Positions 18,402 through 28,449 of a stretch of 64,000 nt of DNA are shown piece after piece. Each line of letters begins with the position of its first letter. Position 1 is the stretch's first letter. The position numbers were made by a program, and so were the translations under genes. Origin of the DNA: Methylobacter sp. (GTDB taxonomy: Bacteria > Pseudomonadota > Gammaproteobacteria > Methylococcales > Methylomonadaceae); assembly GCA_028716975.1 (NCBI GenBank), contig JAQUOU010000004.1, positions 1 to 64,000 of the forward strand, read 5' to 3'. Under the pieces are notes generated by a model. The model ran no database searches. It was not told the origin of the DNA and worked only from the letters and a program-made list of their open reading frames with translations.

Positions 18402-19622
18402 ATGAATCCAACCATGGAAATCTTCTCTCAGGGAGAAGAAATTGTGACCGGACAAACGGTTGATACCAATGCGGCGTGGTTGTCCCAACAGGTGGCGCAA
18501 ATGGGCTTTACGGTAACGCGCCATACGGCCGTAGGCGACAAGCTGGATGATCTGGTAGGTTTACTGAGGGAAATTTCAGCGCGCGCGGATTGCTGCATTT
18601 GCACGGGCGGCTTGGGCCCCACAAGTGATGATCTGACTGCGGAAGCGGTCGCTGAAGCTTTCGGCTTGCCGCTGGAATTTGATAACGTGGCCTTTGAACA
18701 GATCAAACTTTTTTTCGCGCGCAGAAACAGGATTATGCCTGAGTTAAACCGCAAACAGGCTCTGTTTCCCAAAGGCTCTGAGCGCATAGATAATGCCTGG
18801 GGCACTGCGCCCGGCTTCTCCCTGCAAGCCGGACGCTGCTGGTTTGCTTTTGTGCCCGGCGTGCCTATGGAAATGCAGCATTTATTTCTGGAAACAATAA
18901 AAGCCGGACTGCAAAGCCGGTTTTCCTTAAAGCCCGGCAAATTAATCAGCATTAAAACGATAGGCATTGGCGAGTCCGATATTCAGGAACGGATAAGCGC
19001 GGTTGACATACCGGCCCAGGTTCAATTGGGTTTTCGTGCGGGTGCGGATGAAGTCCAAACCAAGCTATGGTTTCCCAATGGTTATCCGGAAACGGCAATG
19101 GCAACCTTAATCACAACTGTTGCGAGCCAGTTGGGAGACTATGTTTTTGCTATTGATGGCCTGACTGAGCCAACCGGTGATTTGGCCGCTGTTGTCGATA
19201 AGCTGATGACTGCCGGAAAGCAAACCCTGGCTGTTATTGAAACAGCCAGTCAGGGCTTACTGACCGCTAAGTGCATAGGAGCGCAATGGTTGCTCAGAAC
19301 GATGTATGAACAATCTTTGGGACGACTGGGAGATAAGCTGGCGGTTGAAATTAATGCTGATGACTTGATGGAAACTGCGCAAGCCCTGGCGGCCGCCATG
19401 CAAAAATCCAGCGCTGCCGACTTTATTCTCGTTCAGCTCTATGCGGGCGATAATACCGCTTTGCACGACAAAGACAAGTCCATTGTCCTGTATAACGCTC
19501 TGCTAACGGGAGCCGAATTTCATCAATCTGTCCATTCCGTAGCCGGCCCCATCAAGCGCAAGCAAAATCAGGCAGCGCTATTGGCGCTGGATTTATTACG
19601 TCGCTGTTTGCAGCATAAATAA
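18402..19622 (+). CDS. CinA-family protein, YfaY-like, with an eroded amidohydrolase domain
   Basis: A 406-residue CinA-family protein. The N-terminal MoCF/CinA domain is well preserved: GEEIVTGQTVDTNAAWL, the GGLGPTSDDLTAEAVA loop and the PGVPMEM motif. This domain in active family members is an ADP-ribose/CoA-type pyrophosphatase. The C-terminal PncC-like domain (about 255-406) has ETASQGLL where active NMN amidohydrolases have ESCTGGLL, and the Tyr/Lys part of the site is not recognisable. It is therefore probably inactive as a deamidase, as reported for E. coli YfaY. The last 111 nt are repeated at 20974-21084. Confidence 0.85.
   Translation: MNPTMEIFSQGEEIVTGQTVDTNAAWLSQQVAQMGFTVTRHTAVGDKLDDLVGLLREISARADCCICTGGLGPTSDDLTAEAVAEAFGLPLEFDNVAFEQIKLFFARRNRIMPELNRKQALFPKGSERIDNAWGTAPGFSLQAGRCWFAFVPGVPMEMQHLFLETIKAGLQSRFSLKPGKLISIKTIGIGESDIQERISAVDIPAQVQLGFRAGADEVQTKLWFPNGYPETAMATLITTVASQLGDYVFAIDGLTEPTGDLAAVVDKLMTAGKQTLAVIETASQGLLTAKCIGAQWLLRTMYEQSLGRLGDKLAVEINADDLMETAQALAAAMQKSSAADFILVQLYAGDNTALHDKDKSIVLYNALLTGAEFHQSVHSVAGPIKRKQNQAALLALDLLRRCLQHK
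19502..19612 (+). repeat. Copy 1 of a 111-nt duplication (3' end of the cinA-like gene)
   Basis: This segment, within the cinA-like coding region, matches 20974-21084 over 111 nt without gaps and with four mismatches. It is the intact copy inside the full-length gene. Confidence 0.9.
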
Positions 19623-20125
19623 ACTCATCGGCCTTTATCTCCTTTCCTGCTGGAGAGGGCTAGGGAGAGGAGATTCAAAAAAATCAGCAATTTATAGTGT
19701 TCGCCCATCAATTGCCGTAAAAAAGCGGGAAAGATAAGGGGCAAAAAAACTTATAGGAATAACGGCATCGGCGAGGCAATAAAGCTCGCTACCAAACTTG
19801 ACTTGCTGATTGAAAAATCACAGTCGAATCGCGCCTTGCCACTACTCGCAGACGCTTGTGTTTATGGGGTTTTTTATAGCGGCAATTTCCGGTAATCAAT
19901 TTTGTGTAACTGATTTTATTTAATGATGATGTCAATATTATCAAGTTCTAAATTTTTATGACTGAATAATAAAATGATGAATACTATCTTGCCGGAATTG
20001 ACAATTTTATGAATATATGGCGTGATGGAGATGTTTATCAGGATGTTTTATTTGTCAGGCAGATAACCCATTTTCTTGAAAACACGGGTTGTCTCAAAAG
20101 CAATCACTAGCCATAGGAGAATATC
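19623..20125. other. Intergenic stretch before the VPLPA-CTERM gene
   Basis: About 500 nt without a supportable gene. The first 60 nt (about 19636-19674) read like a worn copy of the common CCTCTCC...GGAGAGGGCTAGGGAGAGG dispersed repeat. The rest is AT-rich and has no recognisable gene. A reasonable TAGGAGAA ribosome-binding site ends it at 20114-20121. Confidence 0.4.
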
Positions 20126-20848
20126 ATGAATCATTTACATCGCCTTTTAGTATTATCTGCTGCAATATTTGTACTCACCGGCCTGAGCTCACCGGTTTAT
20201 GCCGCTTTGGTTCAATATACTTATACGGGAAATACATTTAGTCCCACAGTAATACGTGTTGATCCCGACTACGGTCCACTATATGGATATCCAGATGGGT
20301 ATAGCGGCGGCGAGCACGTAAGTATTAAGTTCACCGTTGATGACTCGCTGGTACCGAAGAACGGTACCTTTGAGCTGCCAAATAGTGATCCAACGGATAT
20401 GAATTTTCCCTTAAAAAATTTTTTGATTACTGATGGGGTGCTTAGCATTCCCACTACTAATCCCTATGACTACTACGCGCAGACTCCTAGCCTCCATCTA
20501 CTTTTCGATACGGATGCCGAAGGCAACGTTAGTGGGCGTTGGGACATAGCCGCTAGTCAAGAATTTTATGATTTCCGTCTTTACATTCATAATCTTGGGA
20601 GTGCATATAACAACTCCCCAAGCCCCAACCTTGATTATTCAGAGAATAATATCGGCATCGAATCTCTGCGATATGGGTTAGGATCTCTTAACAACCCAGG
20701 CACATGGACGCGTACCGCCGTAGTACCACTGCCTGCAGGAATCTTGCTGTTCGGCTCTGCTCTAGGCGGTCTATGCCTCATCAGGCGCTTTTCCTTAGCA
20801 CGGATAAGACAAGTATCATTCCCAAAATGCCACCCCCCTATGAAATAA
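20126..20848 (+). CDS. VPLPA-CTERM (PEP-CTERM-like) sorting-signal secreted protein
   Basis: A 240-residue secreted protein I cannot assign to a functional family. A signal peptide covers about residues 1-26, ending VYA. The body is Asp/Pro/Tyr/Ser-rich and probably beta-rich. Near residues 201-223 lies VPLPAGILLFGSALGGL followed by an RR pair, the variant C-terminal sorting signal recognised by exosortase-type systems. Unusually, about 17 further residues follow the basic pair. The gene sits inside the segment bounded by the cinA-end duplication, which suggests acquisition as a unit. No exosortase lies in this window. Confidence 0.7.
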   Translation: MNHLHRLLVLSAAIFVLTGLSSPVYAALVQYTYTGNTFSPTVIRVDPDYGPLYGYPDGYSGGEHVSIKFTVDDSLVPKNGTFELPNSDPTDMNFPLKNFLITDGVLSIPTTNPYDYYAQTPSLHLLFDTDAEGNVSGRWDIAASQEFYDFRLYIHNLGSAYNNSPSPNLDYSENNIGIESLRYGLGSLNNPGTWTRTAVVPLPAGILLFGSALGGLCLIRRFSLARIRQVSFPKCHPPMK

Positions 20849-20888
20849 AGAAAAGAAATGCATACCCTGAACTTGGGAAAAGTCCAGT

Positions 20889-20973
20889 CCGTAGGCTGGA
20901 TTGAGGAACGAAACCCAGCGCATTGACGCCCTCAAGAAGCTGGGTTTACGCAAAGCTCCAACCCAGCCTACGG
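20889..20973. repeat. 85-bp palindromic dispersed repeat (MITE-like)
   Basis: The ends are an exact 11-bp inverted repeat, CCGTAGGCTGG at 20889-20899 and CCAGCCTACGG at 20963-20973. Inside are a second pair, GAAACCCAGC and GCTGGGTTT. The wording (GTAGGCTGGATTGAGGAACGAAACCCAGC) is that of a very common bacterial intergenic repeat. Its right end directly abuts the cinA-end duplicate at 20974. Confidence 0.75.
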
Positions 20974-21096
20974 GCTAACGGGAGCCGAATTTCATCAAGC
21001 CGTTCATTCCGTAGCCGGCCCCATCAAGCGCAAGCAAAATCAGGCAGCGCTATTGGCGCTGGATTTATTACGACGCTGTTTGCAATTCAAAAGCGA
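20974..21096 (+). pseudogene. Copy 2: remnant of a cinA-like gene 3' end
   Basis: 111 nt (20974-21084) match the 3' end of the cinA-like gene at 19502-19612 with four mismatches and no gaps. One codon changes Ser to Ala; the other changes are silent. The frame continues past the matching region to its own stop, giving a C-terminus ending in LQFKSD instead of LQHK. So this looks like the true tail of a second, slightly diverged cinA-like gene, now cut off at its 5' side by the 85-bp repeat. Confidence 0.8.
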
Positions 21097-21116
21097 CTAA
21101 GCCGCCGATAGCCGCC

Positions 21117-22256
21117 ATGAGCAAAACAATTGATAATACGCAAAATAAATTTCGGGCGAAACTTGAGATATTTGAAGGTACTGATATTGCCTTTAACGGC
21201 AATAATCCGTGGGATATCCGCGTTTATAATTCGGACCTGTATGAAAGGATGTTCACTCAGGGGTCGCTGGGATTGGGTGAGGCCTATATGGACGGCTGGT
21301 GGGATTGTGACCGGCTTGATGTCTTGTTCAATAAAATCTGTTCCACCCAGTTCGTAACTCAGGGCAGGGGTTCTCCAACTCTAATGCATAAGTTTTGGGC
21401 ATATTTCCTGAACAGGCAAAGCAGACGCCTCGTTTCTCATACCGTGAAGCGGCATTATGATATCGGGAATGACTTATACCGTTCAATGCTTGATTCAAGC
21501 CTGACTTATAGCTGCGGCTATTGGAGGAATGCCCGGACGCTTGAGCAGGCGCAGGAGCATAAATTCGAGCTGATATGCAGAAAACTGAATGTGCAACCCG
21601 GCCAAAAAATTCTTGATATTGGCTGCGGCTGGGGAAGTTTTATGAAATATGCGGCTGAAAATTATGGCGTTTCCTGTGTTGGAATAACCCTGGCGGATAA
21701 ACAGCTCGCCCTGGCTAGAGAGCAGTGTGCCGGTTTGCCTGTAGAAATACGTTTGGCAGACTACCGGGAACTTAATGAGCCGTTTGACCATATTGTTTCT
21801 ATTGGCATGTTTGAGCATGTCGGCTATAAAAATTATAGCCAATATATGCAGATTGCCCGAAACTGCCTTAAGGATAGCGGTTTATTTCTGTTACACACCA
21901 TTGGCGGAAATAAATCCGTCATAACTCTGGATGCCTGGATGAATAAGTACATCTTCCCGGGCGGTATGCTGCCTTCGATCAGGCAAGTTTCAAAAGCTGT
22001 CGAGGGAAAGTTTGTTATGGAAGACTGGCACAATTTTGGGGCCGATTATGACCGGACGCTTATGTGCTGGTTTGAAAATTTTTCCAGGAACTGGAAGACT
22101 ATAACAAATACCAATAGCTATGATGAGCGGTTCTTCCGGATGTGGAAATACTATTTACTGTCCTGCGCCGGTATTTTCCGGGCCCGGGGTAATCAGCTCT
22201 GGCAAATTGTGTTGTCTAAAAACGGGGTGCCGGGTGGATATATTTCGGTTCGCTGA
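21117..22256 (+). CDS. cfa: Cyclopropane-fatty-acyl-phospholipid synthase
   Basis: Methylates unsaturated acyl chains of membrane phospholipids with AdoMet to form cyclopropane rings. The 379 residues match the family length. The AdoMet-binding motif LDIGCGWGSFMKYAA lies near residue 165. SIGMFEHVG near residue 228 and the end of the protein (WRMWKYYLLSCAGIFRARGNQLWQ region) carry residues conserved in Cfa. Upstream, KRHYDIGNDLYRSMLDSSLTYSCGYW is the characteristic linker and substrate region. It starts 20 nt after the cinA-tail remnant. Confidence 0.93.
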   Translation: MSKTIDNTQNKFRAKLEIFEGTDIAFNGNNPWDIRVYNSDLYERMFTQGSLGLGEAYMDGWWDCDRLDVLFNKICSTQFVTQGRGSPTLMHKFWAYFLNRQSRRLVSHTVKRHYDIGNDLYRSMLDSSLTYSCGYWRNARTLEQAQEHKFELICRKLNVQPGQKILDIGCGWGSFMKYAAENYGVSCVGITLADKQLALAREQCAGLPVEIRLADYRELNEPFDHIVSIGMFEHVGYKNYSQYMQIARNCLKDSGLFLLHTIGGNKSVITLDAWMNKYIFPGGMLPSIRQVSKAVEGKFVMEDWHNFGADYDRTLMCWFENFSRNWKTITNTNSYDERFFRMWKYYLLSCAGIFRARGNQLWQIVLSKNGVPGGYISVR

Positions 22257-22297
22257 GCCATTCTGAAACCTGATTAGCAAGATGCCTCCTCAGCTAA

Positions 22298-22332
22298 GTG
22301 GTCATACCGGCATGGATTGCCGGTATCCAGGT
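22298..22332. repeat. Hairpin dispersed repeat, copy A
   Basis: A perfect hairpin, ATACCGGCA (22304-22312) / TGCCGGTAT (22318-22326), with a 5-nt loop. Read on the minus strand, it matches 28450-28481 apart from one base pair that differs on both sides, keeping the pairing. Confidence 0.75.
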
Positions 22333-22377
22333 TACAGGGATGTAGCCATCGATTATTTTCAACTCTTATAAAGCAAG

Positions 22378-23095
22378 ATGATCACGCTGTATCAATTTGA
22401 ACGTACCTGGGATATACCGAATTTAAGTCATTTTTGCGTCAAGATAGAAACCTATCTGCGCATGGCCAAATTGCCCTACGAAGTCGTTTGCACCCTGCCG
22501 CTCAAGGTGCCGCGCGGCAAGCTCCCGTATATAGAAGATAACGGCAGGAAAATCAGCGATTCCCTGCTGATTCTGGATTATTTGCAGTCAACTTACGGAG
22601 ATTCACTGAATGCCGGCCTCTCAAGCGAAGAAAAAAGCATAGCAAAAGCCTTTCAAAGACTGATTGAGGAGCATCTATATTGGGTCAGCATGTATACCCG
22701 ATGGAGTTACAGCGACGCAAACTGGCAGTAACAAACAAGCCATTTTCGGAGGTCTGCCTTCAATCGCTCGTGATATTGTCGCATGGGGCTACCGCCGCCG
22801 GATCAAGTCGCAAATTCGCGGGCACGGCATGGGTTTATATTCTCCCGGTGAAGTGATAGTACTTGGCTTGGAGAATATTAATGCGCTTGCGGATTTTCTT
22901 GGCGATAAACCATACTTTATGGGTCATCAGCCTTCTGTCCTGGATGCTACGGCATTCGGCTTTCTGGCAAACGTAATGGCTTGCCCGATTGAATCTCCGG
23001 TGAAAGATTTTGCACTGGCCCAAAAAAACCTCAATGACTATTGTCAGAGAATGCAGGCGGAATTCTTCCCGGAGCTTCCGTCTCTTATGCGCTAA
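22378..23095 (+). pseudogene. Glutathione S-transferase-like gene with a +1 frameshift
   Basis: Two frames together encode one GST-like protein of about 239 residues. The first (22378-22731) starts MITLYQFERTWDIPNLSHFCVKIETYLRMA and has a thioredoxin-type N-domain with a typical cis-proline region (VPRGKLPYIEDNG). The second continues from about 22731 with NKQAIFGGLP and carries the helical C-domain (FLGDKPYFMGHQPSVLDATAFGFLA) to the stop at 23093-23095. One extra base near the TAA at 22729-22731 breaks the frame. This may be real decay, a sequencing error or, less likely, recoding. The family resembles the metaxin/Fax-type GST subgroup. Confidence 0.75.
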
Positions 23096-23194
23096 GCATG
23101 ACCGGCTCGCTTCCTTGGGATTTCCTTGAAATAAAATTGTTAATGACCAAAACAGCATAATCTCGTAAAATTAAACCAGGTTTTGTTTTTTTAT

Positions 23195-23226
23195 AACGGG
23201 ATGAGTCCTTAAGGGTTCATCCCGTT
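23195..23226 (+). promoter_or_regulatory. Terminator-like hairpin in the carA leader
   Basis: AACGGGATGA and TCATCCCGTT pair around a 12-nt loop and are followed by TTTTGC, 23 nt before the proposed carA start. It could terminate upstream transcription or act as an attenuator of carAB; the sequence alone does not decide. Confidence 0.5.
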
Positions 23227-23248
23227 TTGCACATTTGAGGTGGCGTAT

Positions 23249-24394
23249 TTGACTAGGTCTGCATTATTGGTGTTGGAAGATGGAACGGTATTTAACGGTG
23301 TAGCTATAGGTGCAGATGGTTATTCCGTGGGTGAAGTCGTTTTTAATACGGCAATGACCGGGTACCAGGAAATTCTCAGTGATCCCTCTTATGCCCGGCA
23401 AATTGTGACATTAACCTATCCTCATATTGGTAATACAGGCACCAATAGCGAAGATAATGAATCGCCCCGGGTTTTTGCCAGCGGCCTCGTGATTAGGGAT
23501 CTGCCGTTATTGGCAAGTAACTGGCGCAGCGAAAAAACGCTGCAACAATATTTGCTTGATAACAATGTGGTGGCCATTGCTGACATTGATACCCGTAAAT
23601 TAACCCGGCTGTTGCGTGATAAAGGCGCGCAGCGCGGTTGTATTATGGCTGGTGAGACAGTTGATGCGGAGCTTGCAAAAACAGCAATTGAAAGTTTTCC
23701 GGGATTAAAAGGCATGGATCTGGCCAAAGTTGTTTCGGCCACGGAATCGTATGAGTGGACCGAAAATATCTGGCATCTGCAAAAAGGCCATACGCAAGCG
23801 GAAAATCTGACTATACATGTTGTCGCGTATGACTTTGGCATTAAACGCAACATACTCAGGTTATTAGCCAATCGCGGTTGCCGTATCACTATTGTGCCTG
23901 CGGCAACTTCATCGGAATCGGTACTGGCCATGAATCCCGATGGCGTTTTTCTATCCAATGGCCCGGGAGACCCTGAGCCCTGCACTTATGCAATCAAGGC
24001 CATTAAAACATTCCTGGAAAAGAAAATCCCGGTATTGGGGATTTGTCTGGGTCATCAATTACTGGCTTTGGCTAGCGGGGCAAAAACTGAAAAAATGAAA
24101 TTCGGTCATCATGGCGCCAATCATCCGGTGCAGGAAATAGCGACGGGGCGCGTAATGATCAGCAGTCAAAATCACGGGTTTTCGGTCAATGAAGACAGTC
24201 TGCCGGAGAATTTAATAGCGACTTACCGTTCCTTATTCGATGGCAGCTTACAGGGCATTGAAAGGAAGGATTGCCCAGCAATGAGTTTTCAGGGGCATCC
24301 TGAAGCAAGCCCGGGGCCGCATGATGTTCAGCCATTATTTGATTGGTTCATCGAAAAAATGGATCAAGCCGCCGCCAGGCAGACAGCCGGTTAA
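23249..24394 (+). CDS. carA: Carbamoyl-phosphate synthase small subunit
   Basis: Glutamine amidotransferase subunit that feeds ammonia to CarB for carbamoyl phosphate, used in arginine and pyrimidine synthesis. The class I amidotransferase domain carries [12 protein letters not shown] with the nucleophile Cys and a [10 protein letters not shown] ending with the catalytic His/Glu. I prefer a TTG start at 23249, giving [15 protein letters not shown], because GAGGTG (23237-23242) is placed 6 nt upstream and the start aligns with other CarA proteins. A GTG at 23240 would overlap that Shine-Dalgarno. The product is then 381 residues. carB follows after 24 nt. Confidence 0.96.
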   Translation: MTRSALLVLEDGTVFNGVAIGADGYSVGEVVFNTAMTGYQEILSDPSYARQIVTLTYPHIGNTGTNSEDNESPRVFASGLVIRDLPLLASNWRSEKTLQQYLLDNNVVAIADIDTRKLTRLLRDKGAQRGCIMAGETVDAELAKTAIESFPGLKGMDLAKVVSATESYEWTENIWHLQKGHTQAENLTIHVVAYDFGIKRNILRLLANRGCRITIVPAATSSESVLAMNPDGVFLSNGPGDPEPCTYAIKAIKTFLEKKIPVLGICLGHQLLALASGAKTEKMKFGHHGANHPVQEIATGRVMISSQNHGFSVNEDSLPENLIATYRSLFDGSLQGIERKDCPAMSFQGHPEASPGPHDVQPLFDWFIEKMDQAAARQTAG

Positions 24395-24418
24395 TAATTA
24401 ACAGAGTAAAGCACCAAA

Positions 24419-27400
24419 ATGCCAAAAAGAACGGACATACAATCGATTTTATTACTGGGCGCCGGTCCTATCGTGATCGGCCAGGCCTGCGAGTTTGATT
24501 ATTCAGGCACGCAAGCGTGCAAAGCTCTGAGGGAAGAGGGCTACCGCGTGATTCTGGTAAATTCCAATCCCGCGACCATCATGACTGACCCCGATATGGC
24601 GGATGCGACTTATATCGAACCCATTGACTGGCAGACGGTAGAGAAAATTATTGAAAAGGAGCGCCCCGACGCCATACTGCCGACCATGGGCGGCCAAACC
24701 GCCTTGAACTGCGCTTTGGCGCTCGATGCCAATGGCGTGCTGGAAAAATACGGCGTCGAAATGATCGGCGCCACCAAAGAAGCGATTAATAAAGCCGAAG
24801 ACCGCGAACTGTTCAATCAGGCCATGCGGAAAATCGGTTTTGAAGTGGCAAAATCCAAGACGGCGCATTCCCTTGAAGAAGCGTTGGCCGCCCAGAAGGA
24901 AGTGGGGTATCCGACGGTTATCCGCCCATCATTCACTATGGGCGGCAGCGGCGGCGGTATCGCCTATAACAAGGAAGAATTCGTGGAAATCTGTGAACGC
25001 GGGCTTTATTTGTCGCCTACTAATGAATTATTGATTGAAGAATCGGTGCTGGGCTGGAAAGAATACGAAATGGAAGTTGTGCGCGATTCTAAAGATAACT
25101 GCATTATTGTCTGTTCCATTGAAAATTTCGACCCGATGGGCGTGCATACCGGCGATTCAATTACAGTAGCGCCCGCCCAAACCTTAACTGATAAAGAATA
25201 TCAGATTCTGCGCAATGTCTCGGTGGCGGTGTTGCGTGAGATTGGCGTCGATACCGGCGGCTCTAACGTGCAGGTGGCGATTAATCCTGAAGACGGTCGC
25301 ATGATCGTTATCGAAATGAATCCGCGGGTATCGCGATCTTCCGCTCTGGCGTCCAAGGCAACCGGTTTTCCTATAGCTAAAGTGGCGGCGAAACTGGCGG
25401 TAGGCTATACGCTGGATGAATTGAAAAATGAAATCACGGGCGGAGCGACGCCTGCATCGTTTGAGCCGAGTATCGATTATGTCGTGACCAAGGCGCCGCG
25501 ATTTACCTTTGAAAAATTTCCGCAAGCGGATGACCGTTTGACCACACAGATGAAGTCGGTGGGTGAAGTGATGGCGATTGGCCGTACTTTCCAGGAATCG
25601 CTGCAAAAAGCATTGCGCGGCCTGGAAATCGGTATTAGCGGGCTCAATGAAATTACTGATTTGAGCAAGGACGACGCGCCCGAAAAACTGCAGCGTGAAC
25701 TGCGCCATCCGGGGCCTGACCGCTTGCTATATGTCGCCGACGCCTTTCGTAGCGGCATGACTTTAGAAGACATTCATGATGCCAGCAAAATCGATCCCTG
25801 GTTTCTGGCGCAGATTGAAGATCTGGTCATCACCGAAAAGTCATTATCAACTAAAACCCTGTCGACATTGAAAGAAGGCGAACTTTTTAAATTAAAGCGT
25901 AAAGGCTTTTCCGATATAAGAATAGCCAAGCTGCTCGATACCTCGGAAACGGAAGTACGCAGTGTCCGGCATAAACTCGGTATCCGTCCGGTTTACAAGC
26001 GCATAGATTCCTGCGCGGCTGAATTTTCATCCGATACGGCTTATTTATATTCAACCTATGAAGAAGAATGTGAGGCGCGGGTTTCGGACAGGGAGAAGAT
26101 CATAATTTTAGGCGGCGGTCCTAACCGCATCGGTCAAGGGATTGAGTTTGATTATTGCTGTGTACATGCCGCCTTGGCATTACGGGAAGATGGCTATGAA
26201 ACCATCATGATCAATTGCAATCCTGAGACGGTTTCCACCGACTTCGACACTTCGGACCGATTGTACTTTGAATCCTTAACCCTGGAGGATGTGCTGGAAA
26301 TCGTTCATCTTGAAAAGCCTAAAGGCGTGATTGTTCAATACGGCGGGCAGACCCCGTTAAAACTTGCGCGCGCGCTGGAAGCCGCGGGCGTGCCGATTAT
26401 CGGCACCTCGCCTGACTCGATTGACTTGGCAGAAGACCGTGAACGTTTCCAAAAACTACTGGAACGGTTGAATTTAAAGCAGCCGCCGAATGCCACGGCG
26501 CGTTCAGTTGAACAGGCCATTAATGCGGCAAAAGAACTGGGTTATCCCTTAGTTGTCAGACCTTCCTATGTATTGGGCGGCCGGGCTATGGAGATCGTGT
26601 TCAATGAAGAAGGCCTGCAGCGCTATATGAAAGAAGCGGTCAGTGTTTCCAATGATTCACCGGTACTGCTGGACCGTTTTCTTGATGATGCTGTTGAAAT
26701 GGATGTCGATGCTATTTATGATGGTGAACGGATATTAATCGGTGGTGTGATGGAACATATCGAGCAGGCCGGTGTGCATTCGGGTGACTCGGCATGTTCG
26801 TTGCCACCCTATGAGTTAGCGCCAAGGATTCAGGATAAATTACGCGAACAAGTAGCAAAAATGGCCGAAGCGCTTGGGGTGAGGGGATTGATGAATACCC
26901 AGTTTGCTATTCAGGGCGACGATATTTATGTGCTCGAGGTTAATCCGCGGGCTTCGCGTACTGCGCCTTTTGTTTCCAAAGCCACGGGTTATCCTTTGGC
27001 CAAAATTGCTGCCCGCTGCATGGTTGGACAGACGCTGACGCAGCAAGGTGTTACTGAAGAACGTATCCCTGCTTACTATTCTGTTAAAGAAGCGGTCTTC
27101 CCTTTTGTCAAGTTTCCCGGTGTTGATCCGTTGTTGGGGCCTGAAATGAAGTCAACGGGTGAAGTCATGGGGATTGGAAAAACCTTTGGCGAGGCATTTG
27201 CCAAATCCCAGCGCGCGGCCGGCGTCAACCTGAATCATAGCGGTAAAGTACTGATTAGTATTCGCGATGCGGATAAAGCCAAGGCGCCTGATATCGCCAG
27301 AATGCTGGTGGAGAAACACTATGAAATCGTCGCCACCGGTGGAACGGCAAGCTATCTTAAAAATGCAGGAATTCCCTGTGAAGTTATTTATAAAGTAAAC

Positions 27401-27640
27401 GAAGGACGGCCGAATACGGTTGATATGATCAAAAATGACCAGGTTCAACTGATTATTAATACCACCGAAGGCAAAAAAGCGATTTCAGATTCGTTTACCA
27501 TGCGTAGAGAAGCGCTACAGCATCGTGTAACCTATTACACGACGATGGCAGGAGCCCGAGCGGCTTGTTACGCGTTGGGAGAATTGGATGCCGGCGATGT
27601 GAATTGCCTGCAGGATTTGCATAAAACCCTGACTGTGTAA
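24419..27640 (+). CDS. carB: Carbamoyl-phosphate synthase large subunit
   Basis: Makes carbamoyl phosphate from bicarbonate, ATP and ammonia delivered by CarA. The 1073 residues show the expected duplicated ATP-grasp architecture: the first half opens [21 protein letters not shown], the second half [21 protein letters not shown] near residue 560. Each half has its own glycine loop ([12 protein letters not shown] and [12 protein letters not shown]). The C-terminal 130 residues form the MGS-like allosteric domain ([15 protein letters not shown]). Length and motifs are intact. Confidence 0.98.
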   Translation: MPKRTDIQSILLLGAGPIVIGQACEFDYSGTQACKALREEGYRVILVNSNPATIMTDPDMADATYIEPIDWQTVEKIIEKERPDAILPTMGGQTALNCALALDANGVLEKYGVEMIGATKEAINKAEDRELFNQAMRKIGFEVAKSKTAHSLEEALAAQKEVGYPTVIRPSFTMGGSGGGIAYNKEEFVEICERGLYLSPTNELLIEESVLGWKEYEMEVVRDSKDNCIIVCSIENFDPMGVHTGDSITVAPAQTLTDKEYQILRNVSVAVLREIGVDTGGSNVQVAINPEDGRMIVIEMNPRVSRSSALASKATGFPIAKVAAKLAVGYTLDELKNEITGGATPASFEPSIDYVVTKAPRFTFEKFPQADDRLTTQMKSVGEVMAIGRTFQESLQKALRGLEIGISGLNEITDLSKDDAPEKLQRELRHPGPDRLLYVADAFRSGMTLEDIHDASKIDPWFLAQIEDLVITEKSLSTKTLSTLKEGELFKLKRKGFSDIRIAKLLDTSETEVRSVRHKLGIRPVYKRIDSCAAEFSSDTAYLYSTYEEECEARVSDREKIIILGGGPNRIGQGIEFDYCCVHAALALREDGYETIMINCNPETVSTDFDTSDRLYFESLTLEDVLEIVHLEKPKGVIVQYGGQTPLKLARALEAAGVPIIGTSPDSIDLAEDRERFQKLLERLNLKQPPNATARSVEQAINAAKELGYPLVVRPSYVLGGRAMEIVFNEEGLQRYMKEAVSVSNDSPVLLDRFLDDAVEMDVDAIYDGERILIGGVMEHIEQAGVHSGDSACSLPPYELAPRIQDKLREQVAKMAEALGVRGLMNTQFAIQGDDIYVLEVNPRASRTAPFVSKATGYPLAKIAARCMVGQTLTQQGVTEERIPAYYSVKEAVFPFVKFPGVDPLLGPEMKSTGEVMGIGKTFGEAFAKSQRAAGVNLNHSGKVLISIRDADKAKAPDIARMLVEKHYEIVATGGTASYLKNAGIPCEVIYKVNEGRPNTVDMIKNDQVQLIINTTEGKKAISDSFTMRREALQHRVTYYTTMAGARAACYALGELDAGDVNCLQDLHKTLTV

Positions 27641-27709
27641 AAATAATCTGCATTTGACAGATAAGTCTTCCAGTTAAGACATTGATAAGTATTTTGGAGT
27701 GATTGAAAA

Positions 27710-28186
27710 ATGAATAAAGTACCTCTTACCGTGAAGGGCGCGGAAAAATTGCGCGCCGAATTGGACGAGTTAAAGTCAGTTGTCCGGCCGCGAATTATCG
27801 CGTCAATTGCTACTGCCAGGGCGCATGGTGATTTAAAAGAAAACGCGGAATACCATGCCGCGAAGGAACAGCAAAGCTTTGCTGAAGGGCGTATTGCTGA
27901 AATTGAAAGCAAGCTCTCCAATGCGCAAATTATTGACATCACCCAAGTGGATGCAAATGGCAAGGTAGTCTTTGGCGCAACAGTAGAAATAGAAGAAATT
28001 GAATCTGAAAGAAAAGTAATCTACCAGATTGTTGGAGAGGATGAAGCCAATATCAAGGAAAGCCGAATTTCAATTGGTTCACCTATTGCACGGGCACTAA
28101 TCGGCAAGGAAGTGGAAGATGTGGTCACGGTGAGGGCGCCGGCTGGTAATGTTGATTATGAAATTATCTCGATTCAATATATTTAA
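27710..28186 (+). CDS. greA: Transcription elongation factor GreA
   Basis: Rescues backtracked RNA polymerase by stimulating transcript cleavage through its secondary channel. The 158 residues have the N-terminal coiled coil, with the acidic tip [15 protein letters not shown] near residues 41-55 carrying the catalytic Asp and Glu. The C-terminal FKBP-like domain ends in [15 protein letters not shown]. GreA follows carB in many gammaproteobacteria; here the gap is 69 nt with a TTGGAG-type ribosome-binding site. Confidence 0.96.
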   Translation: MNKVPLTVKGAEKLRAELDELKSVVRPRIIASIATARAHGDLKENAEYHAAKEQQSFAEGRIAEIESKLSNAQIIDITQVDANGKVVFGATVEIEEIESERKVIYQIVGEDEANIKESRISIGSPIARALIGKEVEDVVTVRAPAGNVDYEIISIQYI

Positions 28187-28298
28187 CCGGCATTATTAAT
28201 TCTACTTTGTCAGATTATGCAAAAGCTCGTCATATTCGCCGGGAGGGTATCCAGTGCCAGGGATGGCAAGCTTAAACCCCAGCCGTGGAGCCTGGATT

Positions 28299-28345
28299 CA
28301 TGCGAGGCTTTCCTGCCCCGCACCCCAACGGGGTCAATGCCAATC
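28299..28345. repeat. Direct repeat, copy 1
   Basis: A 47-nt unit opening CATGCGAGGCTTTCCTGC and ending AATGCCAATC. It recurs at 28364-28409 with a few substitutions and one missing base. Confidence 0.8.
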
Positions 28346-28363
28346 TGTTCCGGACAGATTGGT

Positions 28364-28409
28364 CATGCGAGGCTTTCCTGCTCCGCACCCTAAGGGGTAA
28401 ATGCCAATC
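28364..28409. repeat. Direct repeat, copy 2
   Basis: The second copy of the unit at 28299-28345, 65 nt downstream, within the 325-bp inverted-repeat element. Confidence 0.8.
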
Positions 28410-28449
28410 CGCTCCTGGCGAATGGGTCCGGCACAAAGCCGTCCCTGGA

